Origin: Cycloclasticus sp. 46_120_T64
Lineage (GTDB): Bacteria; Pseudomonadota; Gammaproteobacteria; Methylococcales; Cycloclasticaceae
Assembly (NCBI GenBank): GCA_002162695.1
Contig: MAAM01000001.1
Span: 124,001 to 188,000, forward strand
Length of the DNA: 64,000 nt
Direction of reading: 5' to 3'
The notes below the pieces were generated by a model. The model was not told the DNA's origin. It saw nothing but the letters and a program-made list of their open reading frames with translations, and did no database searches. A program made the position numbers and the translations under genes. This document shows positions 17,774 through 27,232 of this stretch, piece by piece. The stretch's first letter is position 1. Each line of letters starts with the position of its first letter.

Positions 17774-17945
17774 CCTCTTGTCTTTACGGAAGTACGTACA
17801 CCTCCAAGAGGTTAGTCGGTGGAAGTCCTTTAAAGTTCATTAAGTTTCATGGCTTTTCAGCGAAGTCAGCAAGCTGAGTAGCGATCAGTAGGGTGAGAGT
17901 TCAGCCCTAGTCAAGGCAGATATAACGTAGTAATCTGCTGTTTTT
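17774..17945 (+). other. Hairpin-rich leader before the copper ATPase
   Basis: This 230-base gap between the DUF1269 and copper-ATPase genes holds no ORF but several inverted repeats. CCTCTTG 17774-17780 pairs with CAAGAGG 17805-17811. TCAG 17866-17869 pairs with CTGA 17874-17877. TAGGG 17889-17893 pairs with CCCTA 17905-17909. GCAGAT 17916-17921 pairs with ATCTGC 17933-17938, followed by TGTTTTT. The last looks like a weak intrinsic terminator on the + strand, ahead of the ATPase gene. It could be an attenuating leader RNA, or a remnant of a structured mobile RNA such as a group II intron 5' part (GTCGGTGGAAGTCC looks reminiscent). I cannot decide by eye. Confidence 0.35.
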
Positions 17946-17996
17946 AATATAAGGCTATGGTGTAACCGATATAGCTAACTATGCTGACGTTTAAAT

Positions 17997-20426
17997 ATGG
18001 ATAAAAAACAGATTTGTTGTGCTGCTTCTTCAGGTGGCGTTGTTGATGAGTTGAAAGACCCCGTTTGTGGGATGAGTGTTACTGCAGACGCTAAACACCA
18101 TACGATGTATAAGGAGCAGTGGTACGGCTTTTGTTGCGACGGCTGTTTAAAAAAGTTTAGTAAAGATCCTGAGGTTTATTTATCGGCTAAGCCTCGCCCA
18201 GAACCGGTTGTCGTTGAGGGCGCTAAGTATATATGCCCGATGTGCCCCGGTATCGAAAGTGATGGCCCTGATGTTTGCTCTAAGTGTGGTATGGCGCTAG
18301 AACCCGAGGCTTTTATTCCCCCGTCTACACAAACCGATTATATTTGTCCAATGCACCCCGAGATGGTTGCAGAACAGCCCGGTAACTGCCCTAGTTGCGG
18401 CTTGGCTTTAGAAGAAAGAACCGTGGTGCTAGAGGAGGAAAATCCAGAGCTTGATGATATGAAACGGCGCTTTAACATCAGTCTGTTTTTTACCCTGCCA
18501 CTCTTTGTTATAGCCATGTCCGACATGCTAATGGGTAAAAGCTTATTTGGCTTGGTCTCTGCCTCAGCCGCGCAATGGGTTCAATTAGTGTTAGCCGCTC
18601 CCGTTGTTTTATGGGCAGGATTTCCCTTTTTTGAACGTGCTGTGCAATCGGTAAGAAGCTGGAACTTAAACATGTTTACCCTGATTGGTTTAGGGGTAAC
18701 GGTGGCGTGGATTTATAGCTTAGTGGCGGTCACCATGCCGAGCATATTTCCAGCAACCATGCTTAATGAAGAAAGCGTAGTTGCAGTTTATTTTGAAGCG
18801 GCGGCGGTTATTATCACCCTTGTTTTATTGGGGCAGGTGCTGGAATTAAAAGCACGTGGTCAAACCAATAAAGCGATTCATTTATTGGTCGGTTTGTCAC
18901 CGAATACGGCAAGGCGAGTTAGCCATTGCGGTAAAGAGGAAGACGTGGTCTTGGATGACGTTATGGTGGGTGATTTACTGCGCGTAAGACCGGGCGAGAA
19001 AATCCCCGTTGATGGTGACATAGTGGAAGGTAATAGCGCTATTGATGAGTCGATGGTGACGGGTGAGCCTATTCCTGTTGAAAAACTTGCGGGTGATCGT
19101 GTTGTTGGCGGTACGGTGAATGGTACGGGGGCGTTTGTTTTTAAAGCGCAACGTGTGGGTGGTGAAACGTTATTGGCGCAAATTATCCAAATGGTGAGTG
19201 AGGCGCAACGTAGCCGAGCGCCTATTCAACGCGTTGCCGATGTGGTGGCGGCTTGGTTTGTGCCTATTGTGGTGAGTGTTTCAATCATTACCTTTTTTGC
19301 ATGGTATTTATTAGCAACAGAATACGCCTTGGGTTTAGCGGTAGTTAATGCCGTGGCGGTGCTTATTATTGCTTGCCCTTGTGCGCTTGGTTTGGCAACA
19401 CCGATGTCAATTATGGTGGGGATGGGGCGTGGAGCCAGCATGGGCGTGTTGATTAAAGATGCCGCGGTATTAGAAGTGATGGAAAAAATAGATACCTTAG
19501 TGGTTGATAAAACAGGCACGTTAACGGAAGGCAAGCCCAGTGTTGTATCGATTAAAACACGGGGTGTTATTAACGAAGAATCGGCATTAATTTTAGCGGC
19601 TAGCTTAGAAAAAGTAAGTGAGCACCCCTTAGCTGAAGCGGTTGTTCGCGCAGCGGAGGGTGAAACCTTGTTTGATGTGACAGACTTTGCAGCAACACCG
19701 GGCAAAGGTGTTTCCGGTCGGGTTAATAAACAAACTGTGTTATTGGGGAATCAGCGTTTCTTAGAAGAAAACAACATTGATATAACGGACTTAACTAAGC
19801 TGTGTTCAGGCGCGGAGACACCACTTTATATGGCAGTGGATGCACAGGCAGCGGGTGTTTTCTTACTGAAAGACGAGGTTAAATCAACCACTGCTGACGC
19901 GATTACCCAGTTGCGCGAGAATGGAATTAACGTTGTGATGCTAACGGGTGATCAGCAAGGCGCGGCAGAACAAGTCGCCAAGCAACTGGGTATTGATGAT
20001 TTTAGAGCCGGTGTTTTACCCGCAGAAAAAGCAGAGTTTGTTAAGGAATTACAAGCCGCGGGGCATCTTGTTGCAATGGCGGGCGATGGGGTTAATGATG
20101 CGCCTGCTTTAGCGCAAGCCGATGTTGGAATTGCAATGGGTAATGGCTCCGATGTGGCGATTGAAAGCACCAGCGTTGTGTTGGTTAAAGGTGATTTGCG
20201 CGGTATTATTCGAGCGAAAAAATTGAGTCAAGCAACCATGGGTAATATTCGGCAAAACCTTGTTTTTGCCTTTCTCTATAACAGTTTAGGTGTGCCGGTA
20301 GCCGCGGGTGTTTTATACCCGTTTTTTGGTTTATTGTTATCCCCTATGCTGGCAGCAGCGGCAATGAGCTTAAGCTCTGTTTCAGTTATTGGGAATGCGC
20401 TGCGTTTAAAACATACCAAGCTATAA
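17997..20426 (+). CDS. copA: Copper-type P1B-ATPase with YHS and metal-binding motifs
   Basis: An 809-residue inner-membrane pump that should export Cu(I) or Ag(I) to the periplasm. N-terminus: a YHS domain (KDPVCGMSV ... [11 protein letters not shown], about residues 20-62), then two short Cys-rich modules (YICPMCPG ... CSKCGM and YICPMHPE ... CPSCGL, about 73-140); there is no classical HMA domain. Core: TGEPIP actuator loop, CPC in IIACPCALG (about 458-460), phosphorylated Asp in DKTGTLT (about 504), and GDGVNDAP hinge (about 695). The YN in FLYNSLG and the MSLSS late helix match Cu(I) pumps. It stands between hyuA/DUF1269 and glnE, an unusual position, behind a hairpin-rich leader, suggesting acquisition. 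Confidence 0.92.
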   Translation: MDKKQICCAASSGGVVDELKDPVCGMSVTADAKHHTMYKEQWYGFCCDGCLKKFSKDPEVYLSAKPRPEPVVVEGAKYICPMCPGIESDGPDVCSKCGMALEPEAFIPPSTQTDYICPMHPEMVAEQPGNCPSCGLALEERTVVLEEENPELDDMKRRFNISLFFTLPLFVIAMSDMLMGKSLFGLVSASAAQWVQLVLAAPVVLWAGFPFFERAVQSVRSWNLNMFTLIGLGVTVAWIYSLVAVTMPSIFPATMLNEESVVAVYFEAAAVIITLVLLGQVLELKARGQTNKAIHLLVGLSPNTARRVSHCGKEEDVVLDDVMVGDLLRVRPGEKIPVDGDIVEGNSAIDESMVTGEPIPVEKLAGDRVVGGTVNGTGAFVFKAQRVGGETLLAQIIQMVSEAQRSRAPIQRVADVVAAWFVPIVVSVSIITFFAWYLLATEYALGLAVVNAVAVLIIACPCALGLATPMSIMVGMGRGASMGVLIKDAAVLEVMEKIDTLVVDKTGTLTEGKPSVVSIKTRGVINEESALILAASLEKVSEHPLAEAVVRAAEGETLFDVTDFAATPGKGVSGRVNKQTVLLGNQRFLEENNIDITDLTKLCSGAETPLYMAVDAQAAGVFLLKDEVKSTTADAITQLRENGINVVMLTGDQQGAAEQVAKQLGIDDFRAGVLPAEKAEFVKELQAAGHLVAMAGDGVNDAPALAQADVGIAMGNGSDVAIESTSVVLVKGDLRGIIRAKKLSQATMGNIRQNLVFAFLYNSLGVPVAAGVLYPFFGLLLSPMLAAAAMSLSSVSVIGNALRLKHTKL

Positions 20427-20454
20427 GTTATTGGCCTTAATAAGTGGTGGGAAA

Positions 20455-23313
20455 ATGCTAAATATATCCGAGGTTTTACCTGTGGGTTCTGCTGAACTGC
20501 TGAGTGAAGTGAATCATACGAACACTGGTTTATTGGCTCTTTTTGAAAGCCAGAAAATAACCGTTGATTCCACGGCTTATCAGAATTTTATTCCTATTTT
20601 GGCTTGTAGCACTTTTGTCCAGCGGCAAGCGCTGCGTTTTCCAGAGCTAGTTGCGGATACGTTAATGTTAGGTATTGAAAATACCCCTTGGGATTCGGCT
20701 GAGCAGCTTGATAGCCTAATGGCGCAAGTGCTAGCGCTTGATGATGAGGCGGCGGTTATGCGCCTGTTACGCCAGTTTAGAAATCAAAAAATGATGTTGT
20801 TAGCATGGCATGACTTGCTGGGTGCAGAACTAAACCTTATTCTAAAACGGCTATCAACATTGGCGGAGGTGCTTATTCAAAGTGCCGTCGCTTGGGCAAC
20901 TCAGGCGGCTGTTAAGCGTTGGGGGGTGCCTCGAGACGAAGACGGCCGTGAACAAGAATTAATGGTGATTGGAATGGGTAAGCTCGGTGCGTATGAGCTT
21001 AATTTTTCATCTGATATTGACCTTATCTTTTGTTATCCATCTGCGGGTGAAACAGATGGCCGCCGTTCAACCACAAATGGAGAGTTTTTTACCCGTGTTT
21101 GCCAAACCTTGGTGCGCTTACTCGATAAACAAACAATGGACGGTTTTGTATTCCGCGTAGATACTCGCTTACGACCTTATGGCGATAGTGGTGCCTTGGT
21201 GCTAAACCATGATGCGATGGAAATTTATTATCAAAGCCATGCGCGTGAGTGGGAGCGTTACGCGATGGTGAAAGCGCGGTTAATTACCGGTGATGACGAG
21301 GGGAAAGCCTCCTTGGACGCAATGTTGACCTCGTTTGTGTATCGGCGGTATTTAGACTACGGAGTGTTTGATTCCATTCGGGTGATGAAGCGGCAGATTG
21401 AAGCCCAGTTAAAACGAAAAGGGGTGGAGAATAACGTCAAACTTGGCCCCGGTGGGATTCGTGAAATTGAGTTTATTGGTCAAGCTTTTCAGTTGATTAG
21501 AGGTGGGCGTGATAAACCCTTGCAAGAACGAGGTATCTTGAAGGTCTTAACCTTATTAGGTGAAAGGAACTGTATTCCTGAGCAGGCGGCGGATGAGCTT
21601 AAACGCGATTATGATTATTTGCGTCGTTTAGAAAATCATATTCAACAAATTGATGATAAACAGACTCACCTATTGCCAAGCACCACGATAGATCAAGAAC
21701 GTTTGATATTGGCAATGAAGGTTGATGATTGGGCTGCTTTGTTGGAGCAAGCGCAAGAGGTGATGGCGCGGGTGCATGGCTACTTTGATAGTTTGGTCGA
21801 TTTTGCTCCGGTATTACAGGTGAATCATGAGCTTAACTGGCTTGAGTTGGCTGAGGAGGAATTGACGGATTACTTGCAAACTGAGGAGGTCCCTGCAAGT
21901 GCCGCGATTCAGCGCGATATTATTGAATTTTGTCAAAGTTACCCGGTTAGGCAATTGCAAGAAAAAGGTCAGCAGTATTTTATGTTGTTGATGCCGGCAT
22001 TACTCGATGCATTGTTAGCGAAAGAGAGGCATGAACGAACCTTATCGGCCTTTTTGCAGATGCTGGAGAAAATTTGTAACCGAACCGCTTATTTGGTGTT
22101 GTTGGTTGAAAATACGCAGGTTTTTGAGCAGCTGTTGAGTTTGGCAAAGCTCAGCCCATGGATTATTAGCCAAGTGACTCGTTCGCCGATTTTGTTGGAT
22201 GAATTGATTGATCCAGATAGTTTGTTCAACCCGCCGAAGAAAGCTGAGTTAATCGTTGAGTTAGATCAAGCGCTAGCCTTGATAGCGGAGGAGGATGTTG
22301 AGGGGCAAATGGAGGCCTTGAGAATCTTTAAGCAGGTTAATGTGTTGCGCGTTGCGGCGGCTGATTTAACTGGGGTGATCCCCTTAATGGTGGTGAGTGA
22401 TAAGTTAACTGCGATTGCCGAAGTGATTGTTGAAAAGTCACTGAGCTTGGCTTGGCGCTCGGTGTGTGGGGTATATGGCTGTCCAACTGAGGCAGTAACC
22501 GAGACGGTTAGCGGTTTTGCGGTATTGGGTTTTGGTAAGATGGGCGGCTTGGAATTGGGTTTCCGCTCCGACCTCGATATGGTGTTTTTACATCGGGATG
22601 CGCCAATAGATGAGACTACGGTGGGCGGGCGTGAAGTTTCCTTGGCAGAGTTTTATACCCGACTGAGCCGAAAACTGCTGAGCTTGTTAACCACCCGGAC
22701 ATTCTCTGGCCCCTTGTATGAAATAGACTTGCGACTCAGGCCTAATGGCGGTTCAGGTCTAATGGTCAGCAGTGAAACGGCGTTCACCGAGTATCAGCAA
22801 AATAATGCTTGGACCTGGGAGCATCAAGCGTTGATTCGGGCTCGCTGCGTCGCGGGTTGCCAACAACTTGGCGAAGTATTTGAGCGGGTTCGTGCGCAAG
22901 TCTTAGCGAAACCACGGACAAGCGAGGCCTTGAAAAATGAGATTATTGGCATGCGAGAAAAGATGCGAACGGCTTTGTCGCGGTCGAAACAGGGCTGTTT
23001 CGATTTAAAACATGGTGTTGGTGGTATTGTCGATATTGAGTTTATTGTACAATTCGGGGTATTGGCTAATGCGAGTCGCTATCCGGCGTTATTGCTGTAC
23101 ACCGACAATATCCGTTTATTGCTAGAGTTGAATAAGATAAGTTTCTTATCCGATTCGCAACAAAACCTGCTTAGCCTAGCTTATAAAACGTATCGAGAAG
23201 CGTCGCATCACGCCTCCTTAGCCGAAGGTTCAACCTTGGTTGCTATGGAAGGGGTCGACAATCACGTCCGTGCTGTCAGCTCGATATGGAATGAAATTAT
23301 TTTAACTAATTAA
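20455..23313 (+). CDS. glnE: Bifunctional glutamine synthetase adenylyltransferase/deadenylase
   Basis: A 952-residue cytosolic regulator of glutamine synthetase that adds or removes AMP under PII control. Two nucleotidyltransferase halves are visible: the N-terminal adenylyl-removing domain with GMGKLGAYELNFSSDIDL and the C-terminal adenylylating domain with GFGKMGGLELGFRSDLDM, each with the paired Asp for metal binding and linked by helical regions. The length agrees with E. coli GlnE (946). I prefer ATG 20455 over the TTG at 20431. Only 28 bases separate it from copA; ilvE, waaF and waaC follow as in Pseudomonas. Confidence 0.96.
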   Translation: MLNISEVLPVGSAELLSEVNHTNTGLLALFESQKITVDSTAYQNFIPILACSTFVQRQALRFPELVADTLMLGIENTPWDSAEQLDSLMAQVLALDDEAAVMRLLRQFRNQKMMLLAWHDLLGAELNLILKRLSTLAEVLIQSAVAWATQAAVKRWGVPRDEDGREQELMVIGMGKLGAYELNFSSDIDLIFCYPSAGETDGRRSTTNGEFFTRVCQTLVRLLDKQTMDGFVFRVDTRLRPYGDSGALVLNHDAMEIYYQSHAREWERYAMVKARLITGDDEGKASLDAMLTSFVYRRYLDYGVFDSIRVMKRQIEAQLKRKGVENNVKLGPGGIREIEFIGQAFQLIRGGRDKPLQERGILKVLTLLGERNCIPEQAADELKRDYDYLRRLENHIQQIDDKQTHLLPSTTIDQERLILAMKVDDWAALLEQAQEVMARVHGYFDSLVDFAPVLQVNHELNWLELAEEELTDYLQTEEVPASAAIQRDIIEFCQSYPVRQLQEKGQQYFMLLMPALLDALLAKERHERTLSAFLQMLEKICNRTAYLVLLVENTQVFEQLLSLAKLSPWIISQVTRSPILLDELIDPDSLFNPPKKAELIVELDQALALIAEEDVEGQMEALRIFKQVNVLRVAAADLTGVIPLMVVSDKLTAIAEVIVEKSLSLAWRSVCGVYGCPTEAVTETVSGFAVLGFGKMGGLELGFRSDLDMVFLHRDAPIDETTVGGREVSLAEFYTRLSRKLLSLLTTRTFSGPLYEIDLRLRPNGGSGLMVSSETAFTEYQQNNAWTWEHQALIRARCVAGCQQLGEVFERVRAQVLAKPRTSEALKNEIIGMREKMRTALSRSKQGCFDLKHGVGGIVDIEFIVQFGVLANASRYPALLLYTDNIRLLLELNKISFLSDSQQNLLSLAYKTYREASHHASLAEGSTLVAMEGVDNHVRAVSSIWNEIILTN

Positions 23314-23314
23314 C

Positions 23315-23335
23315 GTTAAACCCTTTGGGTTTAAC
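23315..23335. repeat. Perfect 9-base palindrome between glnE and ilvE
   Basis: GTTAAACCC (23315-23323), a 3-base loop, and GGGTTTAAC (23327-23335) form a perfect hairpin. It starts two bases after the glnE stop and ends 21 bases before the ilvE ATG. No T-tract follows, so it is not a typical terminator; it could stabilise the glnE mRNA end or be a protein-binding site. Confidence 0.5.
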
Positions 23336-23356
23336 ATGAAAAATGGGGAGTCAAAT

Positions 23357-24277
23357 ATGGGAATGGATGACAGAGATGGCGTCATCTGGTTAGATGGCGA
23401 GTGGGTGGACTGGCGTGAAGCCAAGGTTCATGTATTAACGCATACCTTGCATTATGGCATGGGTGTGTTTGAAGGAACCCGCGCTTATGAAACCAGTGAA
23501 GGGCCAGCAATTTTCCGCTTGCAGGATCATACTGACCGCTTATTTAGATCAGCGCACATTTTAAATATGAAAGTCCCTTTTGATAAGGAAACCTTGAATC
23601 AAGCGCAATGTGATGCTGTTTCTAAAAACAACTTAAAATCAGCCTACCTACGTCCAATGTGTTTTTACGGCTCGGAAGGCATGGGTATTCGTGCCGATAG
23701 TTTGAAGGTTCACGTGATGGTTGCTGCATGGGAATGGGGTAAATACCTCGGTGAAGACGGTATTGAAAAAGGTATTCGTATTCGTACCTCGTCTTATACC
23801 CGTAATCACGTCAACAGCGTGATGTGCAAAGCCAAAGCCAATGGTAATTACATGAATTCCATTTTAGCGCTGCAAGAAGCTATTTCATGTGGTTATGATG
23901 AAGCGATGTTATTAGACCACGAAGGGTTTGTTGCCGAGGGCAGTGGCGAAAATATCTTTATCGTACGTAATGGCAAGTTGATTACCCCAGACCTCACGTC
24001 TGCCCTAGAAGGCATTACTCGTGACACCATTTTCCAATTGGCTGAAGAGTGTAACTTGGAAGTGGTTGAGAAAAGAATTACCCGTGATGAAGTGTATGTA
24101 GCCGATGAAGCATTCTTCACCGGTACTGCTGCAGAGGTTACGCCAATTCGTGAAGTGGATGATCGCACCATTGGTAATGGTGGCAGAGGACCTATTACTG
24201 AACGCTTACAGACCCTCTATTTCGATGCGGTTCAAGGGCGTTCGCCAGAGCGCAGTGATTGGTTAACGTTAGTTTAA
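23357..24277 (+). CDS. ilvE: Branched-chain amino acid aminotransferase
   Basis: A 306-residue fold-type IV PLP aminotransferase that makes Leu, Ile and Val from their keto acids. The early segment THTLHYGMGVFEGTRAY is typical of IlvE. The PLP-binding Lys lies in VMCKAKANGNYMNS (about residue 160), and EGSGENIFIV with EGITRDTI complete the family pattern. The start at ATG 23357 is chosen because GGGGAG at 23345-23350 lies 6 bases upstream; an earlier in-frame ATG at 23336 precedes that site. The length then equals the usual 305-309. It sits between glnE and waaF. Confidence 0.96.
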   Translation: MGMDDRDGVIWLDGEWVDWREAKVHVLTHTLHYGMGVFEGTRAYETSEGPAIFRLQDHTDRLFRSAHILNMKVPFDKETLNQAQCDAVSKNNLKSAYLRPMCFYGSEGMGIRADSLKVHVMVAAWEWGKYLGEDGIEKGIRIRTSSYTRNHVNSVMCKAKANGNYMNSILALQEAISCGYDEAMLLDHEGFVAEGSGENIFIVRNGKLITPDLTSALEGITRDTIFQLAEECNLEVVEKRITRDEVYVADEAFFTGTAAEVTPIREVDDRTIGNGGRGPITERLQTLYFDAVQGRSPERSDWLTLV

Positions 24278-24284
24278 TCTTTAA

Positions 24285-25301
24285 TTGACCTCGGCAGTTT
24301 ATCGCATACTGATCGTTGGCCCTTCATGGGTCGGCGATATGGTGATGGCGCAAAGTTTGTTTATGGCGCTAAAACAGCGACATAAAAATTGTTGTATTGA
24401 TGTGTTGGCGCCTGAGTGGTCGTTGGCACTCATTGAGCGAATGCCCGAAGTCCGTAAAGCGATTGTTATGCCGCTAGGGCATGGGCAATTTGATTTTAAA
24501 GGTCGCAAAGCCTTGGGTAAAAGCTTGATCGGTGAGGGCTATGATGAGTCGATCGTGCTGCCTAACTCATGGAAGTCGGCGTTAACCCCTTATTTCGCTA
24601 ACGTTAAAAAGCGTACGGGTTACTTGGGTGAGATGCGTTGGGGTTTATTAAACAACTCTCGTAAACTGGATAAATTGTTCTTAACTAAAACCGTTCAGCG
24701 TTTTGTCGCTTTGGCGTTTGAACCAAGTCATCAATTGCCGAATATTCCCCAGCCTCGTTTGTTGATTGATCCGACTAGTGTGGCAGAAGTCGCGGTGAAA
24801 TTTGCGATTGCTGATCACTCTTCTAAGGTCTTGGGTTTATGCCCTGGTGCTGAATATGGCCCAGCCAAACGTTGGCCGGAAGAACACTACGCCGCGGTGG
24901 CTAAAAATGCGTTGGCAAAGGGCTGGCAGGTGTATTTATTTGGTTCAGCGAAGGACATTCCCGTTAGCGCTAAAATAAATGAATTGGCGGGTGGCGGCTG
25001 CGAAGATTTCGCGGGTAAAACCAGCTTAACCGAAGCGCTAGACTTAATGTCTTTATGTGATGTGGTGGTGAGTAATGATTCGGGTTTGATGCACGTCGCA
25101 GCCGCGCTTAATATTAAAACCATCGCGTTATATGGTTCATCCGATCCAAACTTTACCCCACCGTTACACCCCGATGCAGAACTGATCAGTTTGAACCTAG
25201 AGTGTTCACCTTGTTTTGAACGTGAGTGCCCCTTGCATCACCTTGATTGTTTACGCGGTATTACACCAGAGCGAGTTGAGTCGTTAATTGATGCGGCTTA
25301 A
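24285..25301 (+). CDS. waaF: ADP-heptose:LPS heptosyltransferase II
   Basis: A 338-residue GT9 glycosyltransferase that adds the second heptose to the LPS inner core on the cytoplasmic face. RILIVGPSWVGDMVMAQ is the WaaF N-terminal signature; SNDSGLMHVAAAL and YGSSDPNFTPP match the ADP-heptose binding C-terminal domain. The start is a TTG directly after an in-frame stop, with no clear ribosome-binding site, and lies 8 bases after the ilvE stop, so it may depend on coupling. waaC follows after 15 bases. Confidence 0.95.
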   Translation: MTSAVYRILIVGPSWVGDMVMAQSLFMALKQRHKNCCIDVLAPEWSLALIERMPEVRKAIVMPLGHGQFDFKGRKALGKSLIGEGYDESIVLPNSWKSALTPYFANVKKRTGYLGEMRWGLLNNSRKLDKLFLTKTVQRFVALAFEPSHQLPNIPQPRLLIDPTSVAEVAVKFAIADHSSKVLGLCPGAEYGPAKRWPEEHYAAVAKNALAKGWQVYLFGSAKDIPVSAKINELAGGGCEDFAGKTSLTEALDLMSLCDVVVSNDSGLMHVAAALNIKTIALYGSSDPNFTPPLHPDAELISLNLECSPCFERECPLHHLDCLRGITPERVESLIDAA

Positions 25302-25316
25302 TTGAGATTCTAGCCG

Positions 25317-26336
25317 ATGAAAGTACTGATTATTAAAACATCGTCCTTGGGTGACGTGATTCATACCTTACCCGCGTTAACGGATGCGGCCAAAGCGATT
25401 AAGAATATTTCATTTGACTGGGTGGTCGAGGATTCATTTCAAGATATTCCTCGTTTACACCCCAATGTAGAGCGTGTTATCCCTGTTGCAATACGTCGCT
25501 GGCGGAAAAATCCTTGGGCGGCTCGTGCGGAGATTCGTGCCAGTATTACAGCTATTCAGCAGCAACACTATGACTTGGTGATTGATGCGCAGGGTTTGAT
25601 TAAAAGTGCTTTTATCACTCGTTTTGCTCAAGGTAAACGTTGCGGTTTATCTAAAACAAGCTGTCGAGAACCCTTGGCGGCACTGGCTTATCAACAAACG
25701 GTGGATGTAGCGAAAGGCCAGCACGCCATTTATCGTGTTCGCCAACTCTTTGCTCAGCTGCTCGGCTACGATATTGTCGAAGACGAGTTAGCGTACGGCT
25801 TAGACAAGGCTCACTTTAAACCCGCGCTTGGTTTAGTAAAACCCTATCTGGTTTTTTTGCACGGCACCACTTGGGACAGCAAACATTGGCCGGAGGTTTA
25901 TTGGCAAGACCTGCTCGAATTAGCGGTGGCGGAAGGCTTTAATGTTTATTTACCGTGGGGCAATGAACAAGAAAAACAGCGTGCGGAGAGCTTATCCCAG
26001 GCCTCAGCGAGCGCTCATGTGCTACCGCGTTCGAGTATTCAGGCGTTAACCGCTGTGCTCATGCACGCAAAGGGCGTGGTAGGCGTGGATAGTGGTTTGG
26101 CACACCTAACCGCCGCCTGTGGTACGCCATCGGTGAGTTTGTATGGTTCAACCAGTGCCAAGTTAACCGCTACGATGGGGTTAAATAACCTAGCTTTGCA
26201 AACCGACTTCGGATGCTCGCCTTGTTTGCAGCGAGTTTGTAATTACGCTGAAGAGTCGGAGGTGCAGCCTGCTTGTTATCAAACACTCAATGCCGCAAAG
26301 GTTTGGTCCTCACTCAAGCCATTAATGTCAGCTTGA
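25317..26336 (+). CDS. waaC: ADP-heptose:LPS heptosyltransferase I
   Basis: A 339-residue GT9 enzyme that transfers the first L-glycero-D-manno-heptose onto Kdo2-lipid A. The N-terminus KVLIIKTSSLGDVIHTLPAL is the diagnostic WaaC start. GVDSGLAHLTAACG and VSLYGSTSA form the donor-binding C-terminal region. The length is normal. It follows waaF closely and its TGA overlaps the proposed TTG start of the next gene, so these LPS genes form one operon. Confidence 0.96.
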   Translation: MKVLIIKTSSLGDVIHTLPALTDAAKAIKNISFDWVVEDSFQDIPRLHPNVERVIPVAIRRWRKNPWAARAEIRASITAIQQQHYDLVIDAQGLIKSAFITRFAQGKRCGLSKTSCREPLAALAYQQTVDVAKGQHAIYRVRQLFAQLLGYDIVEDELAYGLDKAHFKPALGLVKPYLVFLHGTTWDSKHWPEVYWQDLLELAVAEGFNVYLPWGNEQEKQRAESLSQASASAHVLPRSSIQALTAVLMHAKGVVGVDSGLAHLTAACGTPSVSLYGSTSAKLTATMGLNNLALQTDFGCSPCLQRVCNYAEESEVQPACYQTLNAAKVWSSLKPLMSA

Positions 26337-27232
26337 TTTCTTCATTTCTACAGAAACGGCGTATGCAGGGCTGGTCAGTCGTTGATCGTGCCGCTTATCT
26401 GCAGGCATATCAGCAGTTTGGTGGCAGTGTGTTATCGCACCCAGAGGTCTTAACGGCGATTGAAGCGGTAGCCGATTTACCGATTCAATATTATGCTTTT
26501 GAGCAAGCAGGTGAATTACAGGCGGTGATTCCCGTTTGGAAAAAGTATATTGCCGGCAGTAAGCTAGGTTTGAAGAAGATGTCGCGCAAAGGCTTGGTGG
26601 ATTTTGGCAATGCCGAATTTATCTTACCGATTTCTGCTAACACACAGCTTGAACTACCGGTCCAAGTCGATAACCTATCTCGGTTACACGCGGATAATGT
26701 TAGTAATGCAGCGCCAAGCAATACGGCTATTTGTCTGAGTAAACCGCATAGCGAATTTTCCAAAAAGTTCCGTTATAACCGTAAGCGTGAACTGCGTTTG
26801 TTAGAAGAACAGGGCGGAGAGATTAAATCAATTGATAGCTTGTCGAATGAAGAGCTGGTAGATATTTACAGCCGTTTATTTGAATTGCGTTGGGGCTTTA
26901 AACCTAAGGCCTACCAAGGGTTGGTTGCTTTATTGACTGACCTTCGCCCCTTACTATTTGGCTGTTTTATTGAAATGGAGGGACAGGCGATTGCCTTTCA
27001 GTTGATTTACAAGACGGAGTGTCAGTCGCATATTTCGATGGAATATGTGAATGGCGGGGTTGACCCAGCCTTTAAATCACTGAGTCCTGGGAGCGTGTTG
27101 ACTTACCTTAATACCCAGCAAGCTTGGGCCTTGAGTGAATCAACGGGTAAAACATTGCGTTACTCATTTGGTAAGGCCGATAATGAATATAAAGACCGCT
27201 GGTGTTCACAGAGTGCCATTTATTCAGTATGA
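26333..27232 (+). CDS. Mig-14-like protein (FemAB/GNAT fold)
   Basis: A 299-residue protein resembling Mig-14, an inner-membrane-associated factor linked to antimicrobial-peptide resistance in Salmonella and encoded beside the LPS core locus in Pseudomonas. The C-terminal half (FRYNRKRELRLLEEQGG, then LFELRWGFKP) has the look of a GNAT/FemAB acyltransferase-like domain; the N-terminal QGWSVVDRAAYLQAYQQFGG also fits Mig-14. I place the start at TTG 26333, which overlaps the waaC stop (TTGA); ATG 26363 is the alternative. The stop overlaps the next start (ATGA). The enzymatic activity of the family is not known to me. Confidence 0.75.
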   Translation: MISSFLQKRRMQGWSVVDRAAYLQAYQQFGGSVLSHPEVLTAIEAVADLPIQYYAFEQAGELQAVIPVWKKYIAGSKLGLKKMSRKGLVDFGNAEFILPISANTQLELPVQVDNLSRLHADNVSNAAPSNTAICLSKPHSEFSKKFRYNRKRELRLLEEQGGEIKSIDSLSNEELVDIYSRLFELRWGFKPKAYQGLVALLTDLRPLLFGCFIEMEGQAIAFQLIYKTECQSHISMEYVNGGVDPAFKSLSPGSVLTYLNTQQAWALSESTGKTLRYSFGKADNEYKDRWCSQSAIYSV

